Source: Pelagibacteraceae bacterium AG-349-L17 (GTDB taxonomy: Bacteria; Pseudomonadota; Alphaproteobacteria; Pelagibacterales; Pelagibacteraceae). From it: a DNA stretch of 64,000 bases. The stretch spans positions 62,001 through 126,000 of the forward strand of contig QCDC01000001.1 of NCBI GenBank assembly GCA_003278805.1. The letters run 5' to 3'. Below, in pieces: positions 19,145 to 28,289 of the stretch (position 1 is its first letter; every line of letters begins with the position of its first letter). A model generated the notes under the pieces. The model was given only the letters and a program-made list of their open reading frames with translations. It did not search any database and was not told where the DNA came from. Both the position numbers and the translations under genes were made by a program.

Positions 19145-20146
19145 TTAAATATTTTGAGGCTCGGGCAGCTCTTTTTTTATAAAATAGCTTGTATCTTCTT
19201 TTTGTTTCATTAGTGCTGGAATAATTTCTTTATAAGCATCAATTAATCCATCATTTGGTTTTGGTAATTGATCTTTAATATGGTGATGTAATTTATCTAA
19301 ATTATAAGATGGAACTGTGGGAAACATATGATGAGTTAAATGATATTCCATTTTCCAATATAAAAAGCTTAATATTGGATTTAAATACATTTCACGTGAT
19401 GTAACTCTGTGATCTTTTATATTCCTTGCAAGTCCTGCATGTTGAGTGAATGCAACAAGTTTATGTAAAGTTTTTCCATAAAATTGTGGTAGTACAAAAT
19501 ACAATAAAGGCATCCAAGAAGAAACGATTATAGACCACAAAATAATTAAAAGCCAAATAGCAACATAAAATCTTGAAATAAAAATTGCTTTTGCATGTGC
19601 ATTTTCTGGAATGCTATCTTGCATGACTTTTGTTTTTATTCCTAAAGCGTGTTGAATAATTTCAAATGAAATATGTTTTTTAAAAAAAACTAAATCTAAA
19701 AATGGAATTATATTTATAATTAATCTTTTAGGTGTTTCTTTTAAATCATTTCCATATTCAATCTCGTGATCAAAAGGATTTTCTGTTGAATAAGTATTTC
19801 CATGATGAACAAAGTGTGTGTATCTCCATCTAGTTGGTTCAAAGTTAGCCATGTAAGACGAGATATAATAAAAAAATTCGTTTAAAAATTTTGATTGAAA
19901 AGCAGTTTTGTGACCTGTCTCATGCCATAATGGGTTAGAGAATGAATAAATGTTTCCATAAACTAAAAACCAAAATACTGACCACCATGTGCCCCAAGTT
20001 TCATACGCAAGAATTCCAGTTACTAACAGCAATCCAAAAAAAACTAAAACATGTTGAAGTCCTTTTATATCTGATTTCTTAGAAAGCTCTTTAAGAACTT
20101 CTTTATCAACTTGGCATTTGTGCCATTTTTCTAATTTAACATCCAT
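19145..20146 (-). CDS. Membrane fatty acid desaturase
   Basis: Three His boxes: HETGHKT, HFVHHGNTY, HLTHHMFP; TM segments. Confidence 0.88.
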   Translation of the reverse strand: MDVKLEKWHKCQVDKEVLKELSKKSDIKGLQHVLVFFGLLLVTGILAYETWGTWWSVFWFLVYGNIYSFSNPLWHETGHKTAFQSKFLNEFFYYISSYMANFEPTRWRYTHFVHHGNTYSTENPFDHEIEYGNDLKETPKRLIINIIPFLDLVFFKKHISFEIIQHALGIKTKVMQDSIPENAHAKAIFISRFYVAIWLLIILWSIIVSSWMPLLYFVLPQFYGKTLHKLVAFTQHAGLARNIKDHRVTSREMYLNPILSFLYWKMEYHLTHHMFPTVPSYNLDKLHHHIKDQLPKPNDGLIDAYKEIIPALMKQKEDTSYFIKKELPEPQNI

Positions 20147-20191
20147 AGATAAAAATTATGTATAGTTATTATACATAATTTTAATAAAGGT

Positions 20192-20227
20192 AAAAAAAAA
20201 GGGCAAGTACAAAAATTGTACCTGCCC
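20192..20227 (-). terminator. Intrinsic terminator of proteorhodopsin gene
   Basis: On minus strand GGGCAGGTAC-AATTTTT-GTACTTGCCC followed by a T-run; directly after the stop at 20248. Confidence 0.85.
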
Positions 20228-20247
20228 TTAATTTAAATTTTAGCTAA

Positions 20248-21021
20248 TTACTTAGCTCTTCTTCCGGCAGAACTAGTTGCAGCAGCCCAAATTACTAGAC
20301 CAAATGCAATTTTGTTAATGAAGTCAGCTAAGTTGTAAACGACGTTAAGTGAGTTAGCGTCTACTCCACCAGTTAAGTAACCAAATACATAACCTAATGG
20401 GTAAATTGCCCAACCTACTGTAACGATCATTCTCATTGCACCAAAAGCAGTCACAAGAGCCTTGTTACCACTTTTCGCTGCAGCTTTACCAGCTTCACCT
20501 GAGAATACTTCATAAAGAATGTATACCCAACCTGCCATTCCGATGATGAAACCAAGTGTAGCATTAATGTAACCTGCTTCACCTAAGTATCCACCGATTA
20601 GCATTACTAATGAACCAATTAACAATCTCCAGAACATTCCAGAATTTGCTTTGTTAATAGCTGCTAGAATTAAATAGAATTCTACCATTTGTAATGGCAC
20701 AGTGATTAACCAGTCAATGTATCTGTAAACAGTTGGCGAGTCTCCAGTAGCAACCCATACTTCTCTCATGTACATGTAGTGTATGAATGCAATACCAGTT
20801 ACTAGACCAGCAACAATAACTGATGTTCTCCAGCCTGATGCGACATTGCCTGCTTCCATGAAAAAGAAAGCAGTAGCTGCTAACATTCCCATAGAGATAA
20901 CCCAGAATGAAATTCCTACGAAGTCATCTTGCATCAACATCGTTGCGTCTGCTGCAATAGCTATACCTGAAAATCCAATCAGAGCCATAGCTGCTAAAGC
21001 AAACAGTTTAAGTTTTTTCAT
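20248..21021 (-). CDS. Proteorhodopsin (predicted blue-absorbing H+ pump)
   Basis: YRYIDWLITVPLQMVEFYLIL (D97, T101, Q105, E108 in GPR numbering), NLADFINKIAFG (Schiff-base Lys); preceded by AGAGGGAG Shine-Dalgarno. Confidence 0.97.
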   Translation of the reverse strand: MKKLKLFALAAMALIGFSGIAIAADATMLMQDDFVGISFWVISMGMLAATAFFFMEAGNVASGWRTSVIVAGLVTGIAFIHYMYMREVWVATGDSPTVYRYIDWLITVPLQMVEFYLILAAINKANSGMFWRLLIGSLVMLIGGYLGEAGYINATLGFIIGMAGWVYILYEVFSGEAGKAAAKSGNKALVTAFGAMRMIVTVGWAIYPLGYVFGYLTGGVDANSLNVVYNLADFINKIAFGLVIWAAATSSAGRRAK

Positions 21022-21051
21022 AAAAAACTCCCTCTTCGTTAGTTTTTATTT

Positions 21052-21067
21052 TAGTTTATATAAACTA
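21052..21067. promoter_or_regulatory. 16-bp perfect palindrome TAGTTTATATAAACTA upstream of proteorhodopsin
   Basis: Exact symmetry, 31-46 bp upstream of the proteorhodopsin ATG. Confidence 0.55.
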
Positions 21068-21231
21068 GACTTAAGTTACCTTAAGCCAATTTCGTGGTTA
21101 AATAGCAAATTAAAATAGTTTTATGAAGACTTAATTGTCACTAATAAGCATTGATTTTACTTAATTTTTAAAATTAAATACAATTTATAAGTTAAAAACC
21201 AAAAAAAATAAGGAATTCGAATCAATTTTTT

Positions 21232-23133
21232 ATGTCTTCTAAGTTTAATGAAATTTACGAAAATTCTATAAAAAATCCTGAAATATTTTGGCAAGAAGCC
21301 TCGGAAGATATCTTTTGGTTTAAAAAACCAGTAAAAATTTTAAATAAATCTAACCCACCTTTCTATAAATGGTTCGAAGATGGGGTCACAAATACATGTT
21401 ATAACGCTTTAGACATCCATATTGATCAAGGAAGAGGTCAAAAAACAGCTTTAATCTACGATAGTCCTATTACAGGTAATAAAAGTAAGTTCACTTATGA
21501 GGAATTAAGGTCAAAAGTTTCTAAATTTGCTGGGGCATTGAAAGCTCAAGGGGCCAATAAAGGAGACCGAGTGGTTATTTACATGCCAATGATCCCTGAA
21601 GCAGTGATTGCTATGCTTGCTTGTGCAAGAATTGGTGCAATTCACTCTGTTGTCTTTGGTGGGTTTGCTTCAAATGAGCTTGCAAGCAGAATAGACGACA
21701 GTAAGGCAAAGATATTGGTGACTGCTTCATGCGGTTTTGAGCCCGGAAGGACAGTTGAATACAAGCCGCTTGTGGATGAAGCTATTAAAATAGCTAATCA
21801 CAAAATTGAAAAGATGATTTTGTTTCAAAGACCTGGTAATGAGGTTAAATTAAATGCTCCAAATGAGGTCAGTTGGGAAGAGGTGGTCTCTAATGCTAAG
21901 AATGCAGACTGCGTGGAGATGAACTCCAATGAGTTTGCTTATATTTTGTATACTTCAGGAACAACCGGAACTCCTAAAGGTATAGTAAGAGATATTGGAG
22001 GTCACATTGTTGCTCTCAAATGGACCATGAAAAATATCTACAACATTGATACAGATGATATTTGGTGGTCAGCAAGTGATATTGGTTGGATTGTAGGGCA
22101 CTCATATATTGTCTACGCTCCATTGTTCAAAGGATGCACAACAGTTTTATTTGAGGGTAAGCCAGTAGGAACTCCAGATGCTGGGGCTTTCTGGAAAATA
22201 ATATCTGACTATAAGGTAAAGTCTCTTTTTACAGCTCCGACAGCTTTTAGAGCGATTAAAAAAGAAGATCCTGACGGTAAATTTTTCTCAAAATATGATT
22301 TGAGCAGTTTTGAAAGCTTATTCCTTGCTGGAGAGAGAGCCGATCCAGATACTATTAAGTGGGCTGAAAATTTACTTAAAGTTCCTGTGATAGATCATTG
22401 GTGGCAAACTGAGACTAGTTGGGCGATCAGTTCAAATTGTACTGGTATTGAAATGATGGAAACGAAATATGGTTCAGCCTGCAAAGCTGTTCCTGGATAT
22501 GATGTAAAAATAATTAAGCCAGATCAATCTTTAGCAAAACCAAATGAAATGGGAGACATTGTTGTTAAACTGCCTTTGCCTCCTGGCACTTTCCCAACAT
22601 TATGGAATGCAGATCAAAGATACAAAGAAAACTATATGTCTAATTATGAGGGATTTTACCAAACATATGATGCAGGTCATATCGATGATGATGGTTATAT
22701 TTGGATCATGTCTAGAACTGATGACATTATAAATGTGGCTGGTCATAGATTATCTACAGGTGCAATCGAAGAAGTATTGTCCGAACATCAATCTGTTGCT
22801 GAATGCGCGGTTCTTGGTATTGCGGATAAATTGAAAGGTCAATTGCCTATAGGTTTAGTAGTTTTAAAATCTGGAGTGGATAAAGATAATGAGACTATAT
22901 CTAAAGAATGTGTACAAATGGTGAGAGACAAAATAGGCCCGGTTGCTGCATTTAAAGTAGTGATTGTTATTAAAAGGTTGCCAAAAACAAGATCGGGTAA
23001 AATATTAAGAGGAACAATTAGAAAAATTGCAGATAATGTAGAATATAAAGTGCCTCCCACAATTGACGATCCAGCAATTTTAACAGAAATAAAAGAAGAT
23101 TTAATTCAACATAAAATTTTAAGTAATGATTAA
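21232..23133 (+). CDS. prpE: Propionyl-CoA/acyl-CoA synthetase (PrpE-like)
   Basis: AMP-binding signature YILYTSGTTGTPKGIVRDIGGHIVAL; WWQTETSWAI; GHRLSTGAIEEVL; PKTRSGKILRG. Confidence 0.85.
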   Translation: MSSKFNEIYENSIKNPEIFWQEASEDIFWFKKPVKILNKSNPPFYKWFEDGVTNTCYNALDIHIDQGRGQKTALIYDSPITGNKSKFTYEELRSKVSKFAGALKAQGANKGDRVVIYMPMIPEAVIAMLACARIGAIHSVVFGGFASNELASRIDDSKAKILVTASCGFEPGRTVEYKPLVDEAIKIANHKIEKMILFQRPGNEVKLNAPNEVSWEEVVSNAKNADCVEMNSNEFAYILYTSGTTGTPKGIVRDIGGHIVALKWTMKNIYNIDTDDIWWSASDIGWIVGHSYIVYAPLFKGCTTVLFEGKPVGTPDAGAFWKIISDYKVKSLFTAPTAFRAIKKEDPDGKFFSKYDLSSFESLFLAGERADPDTIKWAENLLKVPVIDHWWQTETSWAISSNCTGIEMMETKYGSACKAVPGYDVKIIKPDQSLAKPNEMGDIVVKLPLPPGTFPTLWNADQRYKENYMSNYEGFYQTYDAGHIDDDGYIWIMSRTDDIINVAGHRLSTGAIEEVLSEHQSVAECAVLGIADKLKGQLPIGLVVLKSGVDKDNETISKECVQMVRDKIGPVAAFKVVIVIKRLPKTRSGKILRGTIRKIADNVEYKVPPTIDDPAILTEIKEDLIQHKILSND

Positions 23134-23458
23134 AACTTATTTATTTCTTGCAGGTGCAGTACTTTTTGAAGTTGCTGGTACAATGTTATTACCTATAACT
23201 CAAAATTTTACTAAACTTATCCCAACAGTTGCTCTTGCATTCTTTTATCTTTGTGCATTCTATCTTTTAACTTTTGTAGCAGACAAAATTCCTATCGCTA
23301 TTATGTATGCAACATGGAGCGGTCTTGGAATTTTTACTATTGCAATCCTTGGATATATATTTTTTAAACAAACTTTAGCTTGGCAAGCAATAATGGGACT
23401 ATTCTTAATAGTGATAGGTATAATTTTAGTAAATAGTTTTACTGGAAAACTTAGCTAA
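23126..23458 (+). CDS. SMR-family (EmrE-like) small multidrug transporter
   Basis: FLAGAVLFEVAGTMLLPIT...IPIAIMYATWSGLGIFTIAILGYIFFKQTLAWQAIMGLFLIVIGIILVN. Confidence 0.88.
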   Translation: MIKTYLFLAGAVLFEVAGTMLLPITQNFTKLIPTVALAFFYLCAFYLLTFVADKIPIAIMYATWSGLGIFTIAILGYIFFKQTLAWQAIMGLFLIVIGIILVNSFTGKLS

Positions 23459-24758
23459 ACTGTAAAGGTGTTCCATCAGGATCACCTAAAATTTTCCCAT
23501 CCTGCATTTTAATTTTTCCTGCAATAATCGTATGGGTAGGTGTTCCTTTAAATTTAAATCCATTAAATGGTGACCATTTACATTTGCTCTCTATATTTTC
23601 ATTTTTAATCTCAATTGTTTTATTCATATCTACAATAGTAAAGTCAGCATCATAAGCTTCTTTAATAAATCCTTTATTTTTAATTCCAAAAATCTTAACT
23701 GGATTTTCACATACAAAATTCATTAATTGGTTAAGAGATAATTTTCCATCATTTATGTGATTAAGCATTATAGGCATTAAAGTTTGAACTCCTGGCATTC
23801 CTGAAGGTGTGTTTGGATATACCTTATCTTTATTTTCTTTTAAATGAGGAGCATGATCAGATCCAATCGTGTCATTAAAGTTATTTCTCACTCCATACCA
23901 TAATCGATCATAATGAGATTTATCTCTTAATGGTGGGTTCATTTGAGCGTAAGTTCCAAGCTTGTCATAACAATCTGGTGCGTAAAGAGTTAAATGCTGA
24001 GGAGTGATCTCAAATGTAATATTTCCCTTATGTTGAGATAGAAAATCTATTTCCTCTTTTGTTGTAATATGAAGTACATGGGCTTTTTTATTATACTTTT
24101 CTGCAATTCGAACAATTCTTCTAGTAGATGCAATTGCACATTCTGCACTTCTCCAAACTGGATGTGTATGAACATCACCCTTTTTTATTAGTTTCTTATT
24201 TACTTTTAAAATTGCCTCATCCTCAGAATGAACCGCTACTACTTTTGATGCATTTTGAAAAACCCTATCTATATCATCTTCCTCAGCAACTAATAAATTA
24301 CCAGTTGAAGATCCTGCAAAAAGTTTAATACCACAACAGCCTTCTAAACCCTCTAAACTTGCTAAATCATCAGCATTATCTGCTGTTGCTCCAAAATAAA
24401 AAGCATAATTGCAATACATTCTATTTTTTGCAAGATCTAATTTTCTTTGAAATTCCTTCATATTAGAAGTTGGTGGATTTGTATTAGGCATTTCAAATAC
24501 ACTTGTAATACCTCCTGCAATTGCTGCTCTACTCCCTGAATGAAGATCCTCTGTATCAGTTGATCCTGGTTCTCTAAAATGTGTTTGCGTATCTATGCAA
24601 CCAGGTAATACTGTATGGCCTTCTGCATTAATTGTTTCTTTTGCTTCTTCTGAAATTTGCCCAATCTGTTGAATTTTTTCATCTTTTATAGCAACATCAA
24701 CATCTTTTAATTCACCATCGATGTAACATTTTCCATTTTTAATTATAAGATCTAACAT
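23451..24758 (-). CDS. pyrC: Dihydroorotase
   Basis: LPGCIDTQTHFREPGSTDTEDLHSGSRAAIAGGITSVFEMPNTNPPT; GSDHAPHLKENK. Confidence 0.88.
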   Translation of the reverse strand: MLDLIIKNGKCYIDGELKDVDVAIKDEKIQQIGQISEEAKETINAEGHTVLPGCIDTQTHFREPGSTDTEDLHSGSRAAIAGGITSVFEMPNTNPPTSNMKEFQRKLDLAKNRMYCNYAFYFGATADNADDLASLEGLEGCCGIKLFAGSSTGNLLVAEEDDIDRVFQNASKVVAVHSEDEAILKVNKKLIKKGDVHTHPVWRSAECAIASTRRIVRIAEKYNKKAHVLHITTKEEIDFLSQHKGNITFEITPQHLTLYAPDCYDKLGTYAQMNPPLRDKSHYDRLWYGVRNNFNDTIGSDHAPHLKENKDKVYPNTPSGMPGVQTLMPIMLNHINDGKLSLNQLMNFVCENPVKIFGIKNKGFIKEAYDADFTIVDMNKTIEIKNENIESKCKWSPFNGFKFKGTPTHTIIAGKIKMQDGKILGDPDGTPLQFS

Positions 24759-24801
24759 TTTGAGAAATTGTTATTATATTACAATCTATAATTAATCAAT
24801 T

Positions 24802-25692
24802 ATGAATATCAAAAACGTTTACATTTTAGATAACAGAGCTATTCTTTATATTAATGGAGAAAATGCAAAAGAGTTTCTTCAAAATCTTATCAGTAACGAT
24901 ATAAACAAAGTAAGTGATGTAAATAGTTGTTTCAGTTCATTACTAACACCCCAAGGTAAATTTTTATATGAATTTATAATTGTAAAACATAAGTCTGGAT
25001 ATCTTTTGGATTGTGAAAAACCTCAGGCAGAGGAGTTATTCAAACAATTATCGTTATATAAATTAAGATCAAAAGTTGAAATTCTAAATTTAAGTAATGA
25101 ATTTGTTGTAGCAGCATTTTCTCATGAAAAATTCTTAACTTTTGATGAAGTAAAAGATCAACCTGGATACACAATTAAATATAGAGAAGATCCAATATTT
25201 TTAGATCCAAGAAATAAGGATTTGGGTGCGAGATTAATAATTAATTTAGAAAAACTTTATTTATCTTTAAAAAAACTAGATCTTCATGATGCTGATCTTA
25301 AAGAATATTATTCATTAAGTCATAGACTTGGAATAGTTCCAAAAGATTTAAATAAATTAAAAGACAAATTGTTTGGTATTGAATGTAATTTTGAAGAATT
25401 AAATGGAATTGATTTCAAAAAAGGTTGTTATGTTGGCCAAGAAAATACAGCGCGAATTAAATTAAAGAACAAGCTTTCAAAAAGATTGTTTCCAATTAAT
25501 GTAATTAATGGAAAACTATACGAAGGTGAAAGTATTTATAATAATGAAATAGAAATAGGTAAGGTTTTAATTGATAGCGACTACCCTTTTGCATTAATTA
25601 AATACTTAAACGAAAACTTTAATGAAAAAGCAAATTTTAAAACTAAAGAAGCTTCAATAAATATTAATAAACCGGATTGGATAAAAAACTAA
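24802..25692 (+). CDS. ygfZ: YgfZ/GcvT-domain folate-binding protein
   Basis: FLQNLISNDINKV...LTPQGKFLYEFII...KGCYVGQENTARIK (KGCYxGQE motif). Confidence 0.93.
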   Translation: MNIKNVYILDNRAILYINGENAKEFLQNLISNDINKVSDVNSCFSSLLTPQGKFLYEFIIVKHKSGYLLDCEKPQAEELFKQLSLYKLRSKVEILNLSNEFVVAAFSHEKFLTFDEVKDQPGYTIKYREDPIFLDPRNKDLGARLIINLEKLYLSLKKLDLHDADLKEYYSLSHRLGIVPKDLNKLKDKLFGIECNFEELNGIDFKKGCYVGQENTARIKLKNKLSKRLFPINVINGKLYEGESIYNNEIEIGKVLIDSDYPFALIKYLNENFNEKANFKTKEASININKPDWIKN

Positions 25693-25697
25693 TTTTC

Positions 25698-25859
25698 TTA
25701 TTTAAATATATAAACAACCATTAAAATTATTAAAACTATTATGATCCAGATACTGAGATTTTTAAGAAATTGTTTGAATTGAGAATTTGATTGTAAAAAA
25801 CTTGGTAATACTAGAAGCAAAACTCCAACCATAAATATTACTGAAATTAATTTATCCAT
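25698..25859 (-). CDS. Putative 53-aa two-TM membrane protein
   Basis: MDKLISVIFMVGVLLLVLPSFLQSNSQFKQFLKNLSIWIIIVLIILMVVYIFK; fills the gap between ygfZ and tRNA-Leu. Confidence 0.5.
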   Translation of the reverse strand: MDKLISVIFMVGVLLLVLPSFLQSNSQFKQFLKNLSIWIIIVLIILMVVYIFK

Positions 25860-25885
25860 CAAAAACTCCTATATAAAATTCACTT

Positions 25886-25971
25886 TGGTGCGGTCGGAGA
25901 GACTCGAACTCTCATGGATTAGGTCCACACGGCCCTCAACCGTGCCTGTCTACCAATTTCAGCACGACCGC
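25886..25971 (-). tRNA. tRNA-Leu (anticodon GAG), CCA encoded
   Basis: GCGGTCGTGCTGAAATTGGTAGACAGGCACGGTTGAGGGCCGTGTGGACCTAATCCATGAGAGTTCGAGTCTCTCCGACCGCA-CCA. Confidence 0.96.
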
Positions 25972-26026
25972 AATATGTCCCATAATAAATGAATGACAAT
26001 CATGATTCAAATTGGTAAAAATCCTC

Positions 26027-27016
26027 ATGGAATTTACACAAGAAGTGCGTAAAGCAACAGATCCTATTTATCAAAAAATTTCTAAGGTTATGCCTGAAAT
26101 TGAATGGTCATTTCATGCTCCGTATATTCATGAAATCAATAAATTAAAAAAAGAAAAGAATGCTGTAATTCTTGCTCATAACTATCAAACACCTGAAATT
26201 TATCATGGTGTAGCAGATTTTTCTGCAGACTCTTTAGCATTGGCAATTGAAGCTTCAAAAACTTCGGCTGATATTATTTTAATGGCTGGAGTTCATTTTA
26301 TGGCAGAGACTGCAAAATTAATGAGTCCTAGTAAAAAAGTTATTCTACCAGATATGGATGCTGGTTGTTCTTTGTCATCATCAATTACTGGTAAAGATGT
26401 TAGGCTATTAAAAGAGAAATACCCAGGAGTACCTGTTGTATCTTATGTAAATACTTCTGCTGAAGTAAAAGCTGAAACAGATGTTTGTTGCACATCAGCA
26501 AATGCAGTTAAAATAGTTAAATCACTTGGGGTAAATAGAGTGATATTTTTACCTGATGATTATTTAGCTAAATATGTTGCTTCTCAAACTGATGTTGAAA
26601 TTATTTCTTGGAAAGGAATTTGTATTGTCCATGATCAGTTTAATAAAAAGGAAATAGAGGATATAAGAAAAAATAACCCAGGAATTAAAATTATTGCACA
26701 TCCAGAATGTCCTCCTGATGTAATTGAAGCAAGTGATTTCGCTGGATCAACATCTGGAATGATAAAATATGTAAAAGATAATCAACCTAAAAAAGTAATG
26801 ATGGTTACCGAGTGCTCAATGAGTGACAATATCCAGATAGAAAATCCAAATGTAGACTTTGTTAAACCATGTAATATGTGCCCTTACATGAAAAAAATTA
26901 CACTTCCAAAAATATTAGATTGTCTAGAGAATGAAACTGGTGAAATTATCATGGACAAAGAAACGATTGATAAAGCCAGAATATCTGTAGAGAGAATGGC
27001 AGCCATTGGCAGATAA
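26027..27016 (+). CDS. nadA: Quinolinate synthase
   Basis: AVILAHNYQTPEIYHGVADFSADSLALA; CCTSANAVK; MVTECSMSDN; CNMCPYMKKITL. ATG at 26027 preferred over the TTG at 26012. Confidence 0.97.
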   Translation: MEFTQEVRKATDPIYQKISKVMPEIEWSFHAPYIHEINKLKKEKNAVILAHNYQTPEIYHGVADFSADSLALAIEASKTSADIILMAGVHFMAETAKLMSPSKKVILPDMDAGCSLSSSITGKDVRLLKEKYPGVPVVSYVNTSAEVKAETDVCCTSANAVKIVKSLGVNRVIFLPDDYLAKYVASQTDVEIISWKGICIVHDQFNKKEIEDIRKNNPGIKIIAHPECPPDVIEASDFAGSTSGMIKYVKDNQPKKVMMVTECSMSDNIQIENPNVDFVKPCNMCPYMKKITLPKILDCLENETGEIIMDKETIDKARISVERMAAIGR

Positions 27017-27020
27017 TTAA

Positions 27021-27854
27021 GTGTCAAAAATAAAACTAAGCAAAGAATTTATCAAAAGTACTGTTAAGCTAGCATTAAACGAAGATCTTTATCCTTCAGG
27101 AGATATCACTTCAAATTTGATTAAAGATGATAAAATTGTAACGGTTAAATTAATTGCAAATCAAAGTGCAATTATTGCAGGATTGTTATTTTCAAAACAA
27201 ACTTTTGCATTAATTGATGATAAAATAAAATTCATTATTAAGAAAAAAGATGGTTCTAAAGTTAATAAAGGAAACTTAGTAGCTTTAATTAAAGGTAAAG
27301 CAAACAATATTTTAATTGCTGAAAGAGTAGCTTTAAATTTTTTATCTCATATTTCTGGAATAGCAACTAAAACAAATGAATTTGTTAAATTAGCTGGAAA
27401 AAAAACCAAAATTTGTTGTACAAGAAAAACAATTCCTAATTTAAGAGTTATACAAAAATATGCAGTTAAATTAGGAGGTGGTACAAATCATAGATTTAAC
27501 TTAAGTGATGAATATTTAATCAAAGATAACCATATAGCAATTTCAGATTTAAAGAGCTTGGTTTTAAAAGCAATTAAAAATAAAAAAAGAAAAAAAATTA
27601 CTGTTGAAGTTGATACAGTCAACCAACTTAAATCTATATTAGGTCTAAAATTTAATACTGTTCTACTAGACAACATGAGTATTAGAAACTTAAAAGAAAG
27701 TGTGAAAATTGCTAAAAAGTATTATAAAACTGAAGCGTCAGGAAATGTTACTTTAAAAACTGTTAAAGCTATTGCATCTACTGGAGTAAACAGAATTTCT
27801 GTAGGAAGTATTACACACAGTGCTCCTGCTGTTGACTTTAAGTTAGAGATTTAA
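27021..27854 (+). CDS. nadC: Nicotinate-nucleotide pyrophosphorylase (GTG start)
   Basis: LNEDLYPSGDITSNL; AERVALNFLSHISGIATKT; CCTRKTIPNLRVIQKYAVKLGGGTNHRFNLSDEYLIKDNH. Confidence 0.96.
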   Translation: MSKIKLSKEFIKSTVKLALNEDLYPSGDITSNLIKDDKIVTVKLIANQSAIIAGLLFSKQTFALIDDKIKFIIKKKDGSKVNKGNLVALIKGKANNILIAERVALNFLSHISGIATKTNEFVKLAGKKTKICCTRKTIPNLRVIQKYAVKLGGGTNHRFNLSDEYLIKDNHIAISDLKSLVLKAIKNKKRKKITVEVDTVNQLKSILGLKFNTVLLDNMSIRNLKESVKIAKKYYKTEASGNVTLKTVKAIASTGVNRISVGSITHSAPAVDFKLEI

Positions 27855-28222
27855 TTTACGAATTTTGAAAGGTCTGGTTTAAAATAGTTTGGACCTTTCA
27901 TAACTTTTCCAGACTCATTATAAATAGGGTTTCCATTTTCGTCTAACTTACTCATATTGGAATTTTGAACTTCTTCAAAACATTTATCCAAATCAATTCC
28001 AAAGGCATGCCCTGCTCCATAAGTTACATATAATATGTCTGTTAACGCATCAGCTACTTCCAATAAATCCTTATTATTCATGGCTTCTGTAAGTTCTTCT
28101 AATTCCTCTTTGATTAGGTCTAACCTTAATTTATTTATTTTATCAGTGCTAAATGACGGTTTAGTTTTAACCTCCTGACCAAAAGTTTTCATGAAAGTAC
28201 CTACTTTGCTAAAATTCGACAT
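27851..28222 (-). CDS. MazG-like nucleotide pyrophosphohydrolase
   Basis: LRLDLIKEELEELTEAMNNKDLLEVADALTDILYVTYGAGHAFGI (ExxE-xnn-ExxD). Confidence 0.85.
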   Translation of the reverse strand: MSNFSKVGTFMKTFGQEVKTKPSFSTDKINKLRLDLIKEELEELTEAMNNKDLLEVADALTDILYVTYGAGHAFGIDLDKCFEEVQNSNMSKLDENGNPIYNESGKVMKGPNYFKPDLSKFVN

Positions 28223-28289
28223 AATGCTCCTATATGTTTTTAAAAATTTATTGTATGTTAATAATTATTTGTTACTTAAAAATTAATCA

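Noticed and set aside
20783-21118. Plus-strand ORF of 111 aa opposite proteorhodopsin
   Set aside because: Antisense shadow of a confidently identified gene; composition explained by the opposite-strand codons.
26027-27854. nadA-nadC without nadB
   Set aside because: nadB or an aspartate dehydrogenase could be encoded outside the window.
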